From: Agrostemma githago
Lineage: Eukaryota > Streptophyta > Magnoliopsida > Caryophyllales > Caryophyllaceae
Direction: 5' to 3'
Length of the DNA: 64,000 nucleotides
NCBI GenBank assembly: GCA_958450325.1
Contig: OY288239.1
Location: 42,427,811 to 42,491,810, forward strand
Shown here: in pieces, positions 42,138-53,983 of the stretch
Numbering within the stretch: position 1 is the stretch's first letter
Layout: every line of letters starts with the position of its first letter
The notes under the pieces: generated by a model
The model's database searches: none
What the model was told of the DNA's origin: nothing
Seen by the model: only the letters and a program-made list of their open reading frames with translations
Program-made: the position numbers and the translations under genes

Positions 42138-43149
42138 CCTCCTCTTGTAATTTTTGAAGGCACAAAACCCTAGATAGAGGCATACTATTTTAGCTTAATC
42201 TTACATTAATCTTTCCTTAATCCTTCTCTAATTTTAGCTTAATCCTAGAATACTTGTGTAATTTGGGAAGCTCTTGAAGATTTCATATTATTGACACATT
42301 GGTGGATGTTCTTGGGTTATCATTTATACAAGTTTCAATCTTTCCATTTCCTATTTGTGTTGGTATGATTTCTCTAGTCTCTTCTCTTTTAATCCTTGTT
42401 TTTCATTAAAGTTTCAATCTTTGTTTCCAGATTATTGTTTTTCATTGTTAATCTTGCATTATGAATATGTTGGTTTTTGTGTTAATTTCCTTTGTTGATG
42501 TTAGTTTTAGTTTAGTCATGAGTGAGTAGACTTTTTATGGGGTTAGTAGGGGGGACTAGACGTTAATTATGGGTGATTAGGGTTAAGTGTGGATAAAGGT
42601 TGAGTCTTTATTGCTTGTCACTTGTTTTGCATGTTAAGTGTTTGTTGAATTGCTTGTTAGGGTGGTAGTGGCCATGCTACTCTTACTTGTTTCTTCTCCC
42701 TTGATGTTTGATTGACTTGTGATTGATTTTTCATGTTTTGGGTAATAGCTTGCGTGAATTATCGGGTTTGTTTTCGTTGCGAGAGCACAAGCTTGCCTTA
42801 GCGATTAAGTGATACCTTTATCCTCGTTTTTCCCACTAGCCTTTTACGTCTATGAACACGACCTAACTCTACTCCTTTTCCTATTTGAATTCTCCATTTT
42901 CATCATTATAGCTTTAGTTTTTGTCATTGTTTTAGTTTGCTCTTGTTCATTTAGTAATCGTCTTAGTCTAATACATTATCAATAATTCTTCTCCTTTGTT
43001 TCCTTGTGACTTTGTCTTGTGATTTGGTAAACTTTAGTCTAAACCCCCTTTTACCGTCTTTGTGGACCGACCCGACTTGTCTCTAGCTACTAGTTAGGTT
43101 AGTTGGTTTTTATTGGTGTTGGGGTCGACGACGAATCCTTGCATCATTT

Positions 43150-43168
43150 TGGCGTCGTTGCCGGGGAC
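43150..43168 (+). other. Primer binding site (tRNA-Asp type)
   Basis: TGGCGTCGTTGCCGGGGAC differs by one base from the complement of the 3' end of plant tRNA-Asp. It lies three bases after the 5' LTR. Confidence 0.8.
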
Positions 43169-43186
43169 GGTGTTTGTTTAGACTTT

Positions 43187-43962
43187 TTTTGTGTGGAAAG
43201 GTAAGTATTATATAAAAAGAATGATAATTACATCAAGTGCTCTAGAAAGCTAGTAATGAAATTGCTATCCTTGCTACTAAACTTTTGATTACATCTACTT
43301 TTGCAAAAAACACTAAACTCCTTACTAATTTGTGAAGCTAACTTCTCAGGATGAGTTAGTAAGCCCTCTACTCTCGCAGAATTCCTTTGTAACCAAATGT
43401 GATATGAGATCGAGTTGATTAAACCATTCTTTATAGCTCGCTGGAGTTTGGTTCCTCTCATTTTCTTCCTCCAATCATTCCCCATCTCAAGCTTGTGAGA
43501 GCTCGGTATCTTCCAACAAATAGCATTTAAGACCCTCTTGGCATAGTCACAATCGACAAACAGATGATGCACCTGTCATCTTCGGTTATTCCAAGCTTGT
43601 GCAGCTTGTCTTTTAGATTCAATCCTCCGCGCTGTATCAGCCACGCCATCAGCCTGTGCTTCGGCATAGACCACCTAGACTACACAGTAGCACACCAGTC
43701 CACAGGCTCGTGTTTAATCCTCATCCAACCGTATGTTTTCGATATGAAGTATCCCTTCACACTCTGCATTCTCAGATCGTCATTGGCGAGCACCTGTTTC
43801 AGCAAATCACGGCTTTAACAATTTTTTTTCCAATACCAACAGCAATCCGTTCCTGGGGCATAATCCTCCCATTATTTTCCTTTTAAGTAGATTTGATGAA
43901 TCCAACGAACCCACAGCCTATCTTGCTTACTAGTAATCCACCACGCCAATTACTAGTAAGCA
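43187..43962 (-). mobile_element. 5'-truncated LINE fragment in Athila leader
   Basis: A perfect 15-bp target-site duplication, GTTTGTTTAGACTTT, flanks it at 43172-43186 and 43963-43977. On the minus strand it carries the C-terminal end of ORF2 (RLWVRWIHQIYLKG near 43900, and a zf-RVT-like remnant and tail at 43572-43228). The 3' end is A-rich and like that of the LINE at 8563-9603. At the 5' junction CTTACTAGTAA is present in both orientations (43924-43960). Confidence 0.9.
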
Positions 43963-44113
43963 GTTTGTTTAGACTTTGTTTGCTTGTTTTCTCGACTTAG
44001 TTGCCGTTTTTGTGTGTTTTTCTCTCCTTGTCTTTTGTTGTGTTCGTTTATTGTCTCTACGTAGTGCCCTTAAAGCACTAGGTGTTCTCACGTTTGTTCC
44101 GAGTGTGTAGTTT

Positions 44114-46230
44114 ATGCCTAAAGGAGGGAACGACTCCTTGCTCTTCAATTCAGATCCGGAGAGACTCTTTAGAGCCTTTCGTCAAAGGACAATTGCTAGA
44201 ATTAGAAATTCCCAACCGGGTCCAAGCAACAACATCGAGGAGCAAGCTTTTGAATTTGACCTAAACGAAGCACCTCAAGAGACCGCCGAAGGGAACTTCT
44301 TGAATCCCTTTGGTACATCTATTCCTTCATCATCTCCTACTTCTCCTTCATCATCCCCTACTTCTCCTTAAACATCTCCATCAAGTTCTACACCGTCATC
44401 ACCAATCCATCACATCATGCCTAAGTTCTCTTCACATTCGACGTTCACTGAGGATGTTTTGCCCGGTCCCACCGCTCTACCGGATACATACACCGGAAAT
44501 TTTGTGGCTAAAACGCAATTTATCCAATTGGTTGAGCGGAGTCAATTTAGTGGTTTTCCCACCGAAGACCCACAACAACACATGAAGACCTTTTCCGACT
44601 ATTGTGATGCCATTTCTCAAGCGGGAGTAACCCAAGACCAAATTCGGTGGGTCCTCTTCCCTTTCTCTTTGATTGGTAAGGCAAAACAATGGCTTAAAGG
44701 TCTCAACAAGGCGGCTCTAGGTATAAACACATGGAAGAAGCTAGCTCTAGAATTCTACCAAAAGTTTTATCCACCGGAGAAGACCAACTTATTAAGAGCT
44801 TCAATCACGAGGTTTCAACAACGTGACAAAGAGGGGCTCTATGAGTTGTGGGAAAGGTTTAAGGCCTTAGTTCGTTCTTGTCCTCATCATGGATTGTCGG
44901 AATGGTTTCTTGTCCAACAATTTTGGAATGGTTTGTATGAGGATTCAAGGGGTATACTTACCATGGGGTCTAATGGGCGTTTCACCGAAGTTGAAGATGA
45001 TCAAACATGGGCTAGGATTGAGGAAATGGCAGTCCATAATTCCCAATATTCTAGGCCTAGGAAGGCTAATCGAGGGGAAGGCATGACATTGATGCTATTA
45101 CACAACTTAGTGCCGATTTAGGTGCACAATTGAAGACTCATATGGATACTATCGATAAGAAGCTTCAAGGGCATGCTAATCAATCTCAAGGCACAAGTTC
45201 TTCCACCCAATCACCTATGCACCAAGTTAATGCTATGGACTCTACATTTAATCCTTCCAATCATGTCGGATTTTTGGACATGAATCTTATGAATGCTTGA
45301 GTAATGTGGAACAAGTGAATGCTTTCCAAGCATACAAGCAAGGCACCCCATTCTCAAACTACTATAATGCCAACACTCACAAGCATCCTTTCTTATCTTA
45401 CAAGACACAAAATGTCCAAAATCCTCAAGTCTTTCAAGGTGCTCAACAAGGCCAACAACAAGTTCAACAACAAGGCCAACAACAAGGCCGACAACCATAT
45501 GTTGTTCCTCCCTTTAGGGACAACCAAGGAAAACAAGGCCAACAACAAGGCCAAAAACTTTCAACAACAAAATCTTTATCAAAACCAAGGTGCCTATAAT
45601 AATCAACAATGCTTCAACAATCAAGCTCAACAAGGTGGTTTCCAAGGTAATCTTAACTCTCAAGGCTTTCAAAGCAACAACCAAGGGTACCAAAATCAAG
45701 GTAACTTCCAAGGGTACCAAAACCAAGGTAATTTCCAAGGTCAAAATCAAGGTAATTTTCAAGCTCAAGGGAATTTCCAAAATCAACAACAAGATACCAA
45801 GCCTAGGAGTAAATCTCCTACTTATGATTATGGTTTTCCTCTAACCATCACAAATGCTCCACACACTCAACAAGCTCCAACACCCGATTTTGATATGCAA
45901 AAGACGATGTTGGACATGCAAAGGAGTAATCAAGAGATGCAAAGAAACCAAATGGAGATGCAAAGAAACTAACAAGAGTTTTACAATCAAATTCAATAGG
46001 ATAGCAAGGCAATGAATACTCATGTAAAGATGCTTGAAACCCAACTTGCTCAAGTTGCCTCGGGTAGCTCATCTAGGCAAAAGGGTCAACTACCTCCTCA
46101 AGGCGTACCATCGAAATTCAAAAACGTGAATGCTATCACTTTGAGGAGCGGTACATCTTATGATTCTCCCTGTTTCCTAATGAAAAAGAAACTACAAAAG
46201 ATGTGGAAAACCCAACCCATGACCATGAAG
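44114..46230 (+). pseudogene. Athila gag
   Basis: Gag coats the element RNA. The frame begins at ATG 44114 (MPKGGNDSLLF) and has TAA at 44369 after a Ser/Pro-rich stretch. From 44417 to about 45090 the capsid-type domain is clear (FPFSLIGKAKQWLKGL, WKKLALEFYQKFYPPEK). Frames then shift near 45090 and 45300. The C-terminal part is very rich in Gln, Asn and Gly (45300-45800), with TAA at 45970 and further stops. VNAITLRSG near 46130 marks the usual gag-protease border of Athila-type elements. Confidence 0.8.
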
Positions 46231-46499
46231 AACTAGGAAACCATAGAGAGGAACCTACACTTGAGGAAGTCCCTAGTCCGGAATTAGGGGAAGAGGTGAT
46301 TGTTGAGGACATTGACGAGGGTGGTAATGTTCTTTCTTCGCAAAGGACCTCATCTACTGTCATTCCATATGATAAATCCAAATCTAAGGGAGCTTCTTCA
46401 AAGTCCAAAGAGGCTCATGGTGGAAATCTGAAGTCTAAGGAAGTGGGGGACGCTACTAAGGGTAACCTACTCTTTCCCTCAAGACAAGCCAAGTCCAAA

Positions 46500-47228
46500 G
46501 CGGACAAACAATTCGAGAAATTCCTCGAGCTCGTGAGGAACCTAGAAGTAACTATCCTTTTACCGAATTGATTACCCAAGTGCCTACTTATGCACGATTT
46601 GTGAAGAAGATATTATCTAGGAAGAGATCGTTGGGAGAACCCGAGACTATTGATTTTATGGGGGGATGCAATGAGATGTACCTACAACCCTCCCCACCTA
46701 AGCTCAAGGATCCGGGAAGCTTCTCCATACCATGAAAGATTGGGAATGTGCACATCGAGAGAGCTCTATGTGACTTGGGAGCGAGTGTGAGCGTTATACC
46801 TTACTCCATTTGTGAGAAGGTAGGCATGAATGAGCTTAAGTGCACTGCCATAACACTCCAAATGGCGGATTGATCGATCAAGCACCCCCTAGGCATATTA
46901 GAGGATGTTCCGGTTCGCATAGGCAAGGTCTTTATTTCAGTTGATTTCATAGTGCTAGATATGGCCGAGGATGCCAACATTCTAATCATCCTTGGACGCC
47001 CGTTTCTCCATACAGTGGGTGCTCTAATAGATGTGAAGAATGGGAGGTTAACCTTGGAAATTGGAGATGAGAAAGTATCCTTCGATCTACATAGCACAAT
47101 GAAGACTCCGAATATCAAAGACTCTTGTTGTGCAATCAACATACTTGATGAGGTTGTTGAAGATGCTACCGAGACACTCTTTGTGAAAGACCCTCTTGAA
47201 GCTCTCCTAACAATGGAAAAGATGGACT
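46500..47228 (+). pseudogene. Athila protease
   Basis: The stretch near 46560-46740 reads YPFTELITQVPTYARFVKKI and leads to CDLGASVSVIP near 46775. There Leu replaces Ser/Thr in the usual D-S/T-G site, as is common in this group. ILGRPFLHTVGALIDV follows. Stops at 46732 (TGA) and 46873 (TGA, where Arg fits) close the frame. Confidence 0.75.
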
Positions 47229-48443
47229 ATGGGCAAAGACTTCAGTGTACTTAAAGAGGCTCTAGATGGGGAAGAAGTTGTTCCTAAGAAATGGGTCAAA
47301 GATCAAACTACACTTAGTGGAATCTACTCGGTTGAGGTACAATATCTTGATCTTAAACCCCTTCCCCCTAATTTATGCTATGCCTTTCTTGATGATAAGA
47401 AGTCTTGTCCGGTCATAGTTAGCTCTAAGCTTGAGTCTAGCCAATTGGATGCTTTGCTTGAGGTTTTGAGGAAATATAAGAGCACCATTGGTTATAGCCT
47501 TGATGACATACAAGGGATTAGTCCCGACTTTTGCATGCATAGGATACACTTAGAAGATGACTTTAAGCCTAGTGTCCAAGGACAAAGAAGGCTCAATCCT
47601 AATATGCAAGAGGTTGTAAAGAAAGAAATCATGAAACTCCTTGATGCCGGGATTATATATCCCATCTCGAGTTCAAATTGTGTGAGTCCTATATAAGTGG
47701 TTCCCAAGAAGAGTGGAATCACGGTCATAAAGATTGAAAAAGATGAACTAGTGCCCACTAGGTGTGTCACCGGTCATGGAATGTGCATTGCCTATAGGAA
47801 ACTCAATAATGCTACAAAGAAAGATCACTTCCCAAGCCCATTCATTGACCAAATGCTAGAGAGGTTGGCTTCCCACACTCACTTTTGCTTTCTAGATGGA
47901 TTTTCGGGATTTTTCCAAATCCCGATTCACCCGGATGACCAACCTAAGACCACATTCACTTGTCCTTATGGAACCTTTGCATAAAGGCGCATATCATTTG
48001 GTTTGTGTAATGCCCCGGCCACCTTCCAAAGGTGTATGATGGGCATCTTTTTGGACTATATCGAGTCTATTGTTGAGGTTTTCATGGATGATTTTAGTGT
48101 TTATGGTAAAGACTTTGAGTCATGTTTGGTGAATTTATCTAAAGTGCTTGCGAAGTGTGAGGAAGTAAATTTGGTGTTGAATTGGGAGAAATGCCATTTC
48201 ATGGTAAATGAAGGCATTGTGTTAGGTCACTTGATTAAAGATCGGGGTATTCAAGTAGACGGGGCAAAAATTCAAGTCATTGAGCATTTTCCTCCGCCTA
48301 CGAATGTCAAGGGAGTTCGGAGTTTCTTGGGCCATGCGGGTTTCTACCTCTGTTTTATTAAAGACTTTTCAAAATTGGCCAAACCTCTCACCGAACTCCT
48401 CTTGAAGGACGCCCCTTTTGTGTGGACTAATGCTTGCAATTAG
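47229..48443 (+). pseudogene. Athila reverse transcriptase
   Basis: The open pieces are 47229-47696, 47697-47984 and 48003-48443, all in or near one frame. KEIMKLLDAGIIYPIS, FLDGFSGFFQIPIHPDDQ and the active-site FMDD at 48081-48092 are visible; Asp-Asp is intact. TAA at 47694 (Gln expected), TAA at 47982 (Tyr expected) and TAG at 48441 (Gln expected) stop it. Confidence 0.88.
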
Positions 48444-48965
48444 GCTTTTGCTAGGTTGAAAGAGACTTTGATCACCGTTCCTATCATTAGATCGCCGGAT
48501 TGGTCCAAACCATTCGAGGTGGTGTGTGATGCAAGTGACTATGCGGTTGGAGCCGTACTAGGCCAAAGAGAAGAAGGAGTCCTACATGCCATTTACTATG
48601 CTAGCAAGACTCTCGACAAATTCGAAGCTCGGTATGCTACAACCGAGAAGGAGCTATTAGCCATTGTCTACGCCCTCACCAAATTTAGGTCCTATCTTCT
48701 TGGTTCTACGGTGATTGTCTTCACCGATCATTCCGCATTGAAGTATCTATTAGCCAAAAAGGAGTTAAAGCCACGATTACTCCGTTGGATTCTTCTTCTA
48801 CAAGAGTTCGACCTTGAGATTCGTGACAAGAAGGGGGCCGAAAATGTGGTGGCGGATCATCTATCCCGTCTCCGGGTTGAAGACCTTGAGAATATTCGCA
48901 TTGATGACTCGTTTCCGGATGATACTATCATGTTTGTTTGCACCACATCGTCGGATCAATTATGA
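48444..48965 (+). pseudogene. Athila RNase H
   Basis: VVCDASDYAVGAVLGQ, YATTEKELLAIVYAL and FTDHSALKYLL give the RNase H active-site acids. VVADHLSRL closes the domain. TAA or TGA ends the frame at 48963-48965, where the integrase connector starts. Confidence 0.88.
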
Positions 48966-49024
48966 AAATTATATTGTGGGAGGTGATCTTCCCCCGGACT
49001 TGAGCTATCAACAAAAGAAGAGGT
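48966..49024 (+). pseudogene. Start of Athila integrase, cut by insertion
   Basis: YENYIVGGDLPPDLSYQQKK is the usual start of the integrase connector in Athila pol. The LTR of element A begins right after it. Confidence 0.75.
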
Positions 49025-51191
49025 TGTGGACGTCCGTCCCCACCGTCCGGCGCCCCGCGTGCACCCGCGCAAGACCGACCCGGTTTTTCATCGTGTGGCG
49101 GCGGCCACCCACGCGGCCCTCTCCCTGTCAGGGGCCGGTCCGATCTCGCGTACGGGGCGAAGTGTTGGACCTCAATTCGGATGACGATCCGGACTTATAC
49201 TAGATGGGTGCGGGCACCCGTGTTTTCGTTAGGGAATCGATCGAGTCGTGGTTGTAAATGTTTAAAGACCGATTCATTTGGTAAGGCAACCTTTTTAGTG
49301 AACTGAATTCGTTGCCGATTTGTGGAGTCGCCACCGAGTCAATTATGGGGACTCAGAAACTGTTCAAGTCAGCTTTGATCCCTTGCCGGCTCAAATTTGA
49401 GTGGCACGGGACCTAAAGATAAAGACTTGTACCCTTAAGCACTCTATGCCTGGAATGACTCTCATTGCCAATGGTTTTGGACATCCGGAAACCGACGATT
49501 CTGAGTAGGGGTGAGGGTACGTATTGGGAAGCCAACATCCGATAGATGTCAACACCCAATCCCGCCCGCACTATAGCGACCTCTACTAATTAATCGGTGG
49601 GCTGATAAATTAGTTCTTTTGTTGTGGTGGAAATGCTGTAACATTCGTTGTTTTAAACCCTATGTCTTTTACTATGTCGGTTGTTTAAGACAAGTAAGTA
49701 TTGTCGTCAAAGTAGTTGTGTTTACATTCTTTGCATACGATTTCACGTGACAAGCAGGCCATTAAAAGATGCATGTAAGAGAGTAGAGAGTACTAGTATT
49801 ATACGTATTAGCAAGTCAGTTTTAACGCGATAATATGGATATTAGTCATTCTCGTGGTATACCTTACCTGGTATTCCGCTTAAGATGCGTCGGTTCGGTA
49901 TTAATAGAGATGCGTCGAACCTAGTAAGGTGAGCACCTGGATTAGTACGGAACCCGATCATCACTTTGTTCAGTTTTAGTTGTTTTACGTTTTGAATTCC
50001 GTGCAGTGTTAGGTGATTTAGCATGCGATTATAAGGTCATAAAAGGAATAAATCATATGAAAAACTGTAAATGCGAATGTAAGTAAATCACATCGTGAGG
50101 ATTTGCACCCTCGGAGTGTACACTAAATGGGTCTCGATGCATAGATGGTTTGAGAACGGATCTCGGAATTACTCGGGTCTATTTAGTGTGTTTTAGTATT
50201 GAAGTTGGGACGATATGTGTTTTAGTAGATGCTTGTGGACCTAATGTCCACATCTAGTATTGTCGTAGTGCAAAATAAAAGAAAGTGCAAATATGGAAAG
50301 TTTTGTTTAGATTGTTTAGAGGACAACCTAGTGACAACTCGATTTCAACAGGCGGATCCTCCTAGCTTGACCAGTGACTCCGGCAGAGCTCCGTTACCGT
50401 TTACCCCTCCTACGGCTACTCTGGCAGAGCTTCGTTACTATGGACTAGTTCTGCGACTAATCCGTCAGAGCATCGCTACTAGACTCGAGCTAGTCGATCA
50501 CAGGCACCTCGGTATCGAGTGGGGTGCTCGAAGGTGAGGAGTAGCGTCGATGTCGCTTTTATCGGAACTACGATCGAGTGGATCGTTTGCCTCGGGTGTC
50601 GGAGTGCGAGCCCTTAGTGAGAGAGTTAGAGGGGGAAGAGAAGATGAGAAATTGTGTCGAATGAATGAGGCGGAGGGGGGGGGGGTATTTATAGGTGTTT
50701 TCGGCCCTCGTCGCCCATATGGACGCCTGAGCTGGGGCGCACCAGGACTCAAGCGCGGGGACACTAAGGCGCGTGAGGTTAGGCGGTCGGGATTTGAAGA
50801 TACGATTTTGATACTTTCCAAAACCGAGAGGGAGAGTATAATACATATCTCGGGCGTTAAGGCTTCCGATTTGCTAAACTAGCGCTGTGATCATTAGTGG
50901 GCCTCGGGTGTGCATCCTGAGGTTCGCTTGGTGCGGTGCTGACTCGCTTTGAGTTTCGGGACCGACTCGAGGTCCTGGTGTTAGAATTGACTCTAATTAG
51001 TGTCTATGCGACCGTAACGACACGACTAAGGCTGCCATCATATTAGTTTTAATTTTTCCGAGTAATTATTTGATCCGTTCTATAGAAAACTACCTAAAAC
51101 ATCGCGAACCCGCGTCGCGTTGCAGTCCTATCGTCATTGGGTGTTTGTCGGGCACCTCTGCAGCCACCAGGTCCAAATCTGGGTTTCTACA
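49025..51191 (-). mobile_element. 3' LTR of Tat element A (2.17 kb)
   Basis: On plus it runs from TGTGGACGTCCG to GGGTTTCTACA. It matches LTR B (55853-57966) in inverted orientation from end to end. GGAGTCGCCACC at 49322 is shared with LTR C (30501). The minus-strand TATA box is at about 50685-50695. Confidence 0.85.
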
Positions 51192-51575
51192 GAAGCCCAC
51201 ACTTTGATTGATCTTTGGACAAGGCGAAAATCAAAGTATAGCCGCCCAGGTCAATCGAAGATTACGACCTGGTGGCTGTCCGGTCGGGTCGTTTTAAGTC
51301 CAGTGGATTACGTGTTGAGGCTCGCCATCCATAGCTTAGAAATCATACCTGACGTCTTGGCTTGCGGTTGCTTGCTTGGGCCCGGGCCGTTGCTTGATAT
51401 CTCGTTCTTGGTTCTTTATGCGCGCGCGCCTGGTTTCTTGGATTGTTTAAAAGTTCGTTTAATTTTAAATGTTTTTGTGTGTAGGTGACGCGTTAAGCGC
51501 ACGTGCAAAGAACGTTCTTATATGTTGTCTTTTATTTAAACGAATATTTCTTTCGGGATGCTTGTGAACCCTTGA
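51192..51575 (-). other. Polypurine tract and 3' untranslated region, element A
   Basis: The first 15 bp are purine-rich on the minus strand (AAAGTGTGGGCTTC). The next 150 bp resemble 32974-33130 of element C. No gene was seen. Confidence 0.55.
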
Positions 51576-51579
51576 TAAA

Positions 51580-52150
51580 ACGTTCGAGGGCGTTAGTCTC
51601 TACTCGAGCGGTCGTCTTTGGGGATGCTCTGACCCCTAGGGCGAAGTAAAGCGAAACAGAACTGTTCGAGGGCATTAGTCTACTCTCGAACACTTGCCTT
51701 TGGGATGCCCCTGACCCCTAGGACAAAACAAAATGAGATAAAAGAACCATTCGAGGGCGTCAGTCTTCACTCGAACGACTGTCTTTCAGGATGCTTCTGA
51801 CCCCTAGGACAAAACAAGATGATAAAAACTATTCGAGGGCGTCAGTCTCCACTCGAATAGCTGTCCTCGGGAATGCTCTGACCCCTAGGATAAAATTGCT
51901 GTTGTTAACTACTCGAGGGCGTCAGTCTCCCCTCGAGCAGCTGTCTTCGGGGATGCTCTGACCCCTAGGACAAAATTGCTGTTGTTAACAATTCGAGGGC
52001 GTCAGTCTCCACTCGAGCAGATGCCTTTGGAGATGCTCTGACCCCTAGGACAAAGTAAACCATTCGAGGGCGTCGGTCTCCTCTCGAAGGAAAAATGCCA
52101 TGGAGGTATCAGACTCCTTCGAGGGCATTGGTATCCACTCGAAAATTGTT
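51580..52150. repeat. 80-bp minisatellite in Tat 3' UTR (8 units)
   Basis: Units with TTCGAGGGCGTCAGTCTC and CTGACCCCTAGGAC begin near 51582, 51664, 51748, 51831, 51909, 51988, 52062 and 52117. The spacing falls from about 83 to 55 bp along the array. Amplified 3' UTR tandem repeats are known in Tat elements. Confidence 0.9.
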
Positions 52151-52208
52151 GTTGCTGTGCCTTTGGGATACTAACGTCCCTCGGGCAAAATTGCTGTTGC
52201 TGTGCCTC

Positions 52209-52545
52209 CGGGATACTGTAGACACCCACATTTTGACCGCCAGGTGTCTATAGTAGTTTCCGACAAACACCCGATGATGATCGGATGCAAACATGCTTTA
52301 ACGTACTCGAATATGAGCTCGAAATCATTGGCATTTGGCTTGGGCTTTTTACGGAGTACAAATCTCACAAAGCCAACCACAAAATCGGGCCCAGTGGGTC
52401 ATTTTGAGTCAAATAAGACTAATTTGGGTCGAATCCGACACCAGGGGCAAAACCGTCTTTTAGCGACCGAGTCAAGACCCGGTCACAGATATTTTTCGAG
52501 ACATACGGACCAGCCGTGTCACCCCATGAGTCCATTTTGAGCTCA
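52209..52545 (+). mobile_element. LTR fragment of the element C family, inverted
   Basis: It starts TGTAGACACCCACATTTTG and follows the 5' end of LTR C (complement of 32973 leftwards to about 32690), including AAACACCCGATGATGATCGG. It is oriented opposite to element A, between the minisatellite and the antisense gene, and has no internal region. Confidence 0.7.
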
Positions 52546-52676
52546 AACACTACAAAAAATTAGCTACAAATAATATTAAACAATTCCGTTAAGGGTAGAA
52601 TTCGATCTCCAATAGGAATCCTATCCGAACACTCGATCAAACACTCGACCGAGCAGCCTAATACCAGCCGGCTTCC

Positions 52677-53764
52677 ATGCTTTCTTCGCCAAGCGAACGG
52701 AATTCTTGCTCCTCTCGACTTCTTACATTTCCTATCCAAACCGGTATTTCTTGTCGTTCAAGCAAGAATACCTCTCGAGTTTTGGATGTAGTGATGGGGA
52801 TGGAACATGGACGATCCCCTTCTTTGCTTATTTTGGGCGAGCTTATTCTAGGACTTAATGCCCGTGCTCGACTCCATGATACATCTTTTCGTGGTTCCAG
52901 AATTATTTTGCAGGTATTTTTTTATTTCTGTTGCTTGGTTTTCTTTGTTTTCTGGTTGCTTTGGCTTGGAGGTGTGATGTTTTGTCGTGTTTTGTACAGG
53001 TTTGGTTGCAAGAACAGCTTGGTTTGGTCGAACCTCCCCGGGGCTTTAAAGATTATAACTATAGGGGTTTCATGGGCCGGAAGACGGTGCAGGCGTGGAG
53101 CAAGGGTCATAAGGAGATGGAATGGATCTCCTATTTGGCTAAGGATGAGGTGATCATTAGATGGTCTATCCCGTGGTGGAATATTAGTGGGCGTGTCGGG
53201 TTTCCATTTTCATCTTCGACCTGGGCTTTGCTAATAATATCCATGAGGGATCAAGTTCATATTTACCCGGGCATGTTGTCAAATCAAATGGGTGTTAAAC
53301 CTTCCATTCCAGAGGATGCTAAAGTTATCACTAGTTCTAACCCATGGACCGAGGATATGTTTAGGAACTTTAGGGTGTCTTGGGAACATAAGTTTTTGCA
53401 TCCCGTTGTTAAGGAAAGTGTTCAACCGATCGAAATTGCCTCCGTCCGGCAGAGGGTTTGTGAACACCCGTTAGGACAGAGCAACTTAAAAGTTAGGAAG
53501 ACAGCGCTGCTAAGGGGCGAGGAGGTGACTCGAGAGATTAAGTGCCTGACCAAAGACAGTGTTACCGATCCTAGTTCTGTCAGTTCATCTAAGCGGGCCA
53601 AGACTAACGAGACCCATATTAAAATCGTGGAAGAGGAAGGAAAGTTTGACTGGCTGGGCTAGTCTTTGGCTAGGGCGTTGGAAGCTTGCCTTCAGAAGAT
53701 CGAGGATGAGGAACGCAAGCAGGTACACCCGAATGGCAAAGGAAAAGAAAAGTTGGACCGGTAG
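52677..53764 (+). pseudogene. Antisense gene of Tat element A, spliced
   Basis: Exon 1 (52677-52913) ends MGMEHGRSPSLLILGELILG...ILQ; a phase-0 intron of 86 bp follows (GTATTT...TGTACAG); exon 2 starts at 53000 with VWLQEQLGLVEPPRG. The matching exon border in element C has LLQ and IWLSERLSIIEPP, which supports the splice sites. Exon 2 is open to TAG at 53660, where the copy in element B has Ser; reading on reaches a stop at 53762-53764 after GKGKEKLDR. The protein resembles the plant-mobile-domain gene of element C. The function is unknown. The start codon is uncertain. Confidence 0.68.
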
Positions 53765-53983
53765 AGCCCAACCATTTCGTATTATGTATTATTAGTTGAT
53801 ATTATGTGGCGTAGTAGTACTAGTTTTTGTGAAGTTTTGACACATTGCTAACTTCCGGGATGTCCGGGTTTCAGATGTTCGATGTAAATGCCTCGACAAA
53901 GGCTCAATTTAACCGAATTTTGTTATTAATGAGAAGCACGTACGTTTTTGTTTTTATTTTTTATTTTTATTTTTTCGTGGTGG

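Larger units (their letters stand above)
41644..43146 (+). mobile_element. Athila 5' LTR (1.5 kb)
   Basis: It runs from TGATATGCC to TTGCATCA, the same TGAT/ATCA ends as the LTR at 1147-2768. U3 holds seven palindromes (41941-42080) and a TATA box at 42129-42137. The primer site begins three bases after it ends. Confidence 0.82.
41644..49024 (+). mobile_element. Athila-type Ty3/gypsy element, 3' part missing
   Basis: 5' LTR, primer site, gag, protease, reverse transcriptase and RNase H are in order on the plus strand. It sits in gag of Tat element C. At 49025, just into integrase, it is interrupted by Tat element A. A LINE fragment lies in the leader. Many stops show it is inactive. Confidence 0.85.

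Noticed and set aside
43150..43168. tRNA gene end
   Set aside because: It is only the 19-base primer site of the Athila element; no cloverleaf surrounds it.
45514..45792. Leu-, Ile- and Val-rich minus-strand frame
   Set aside because: It is the shadow of the Gln/Gly-rich coding repeat of Athila gag on the other strand.
50498..50846. Overlapping open frames in LTR A near its TATA box
   Set aside because: The same LTR in element B has a different, shorter frame there, so coding is not conserved.
52002..52229. Open frame across the 80-bp minisatellite
   Set aside because: Its repeats follow the DNA unit and the frame ends at the minisatellite border.
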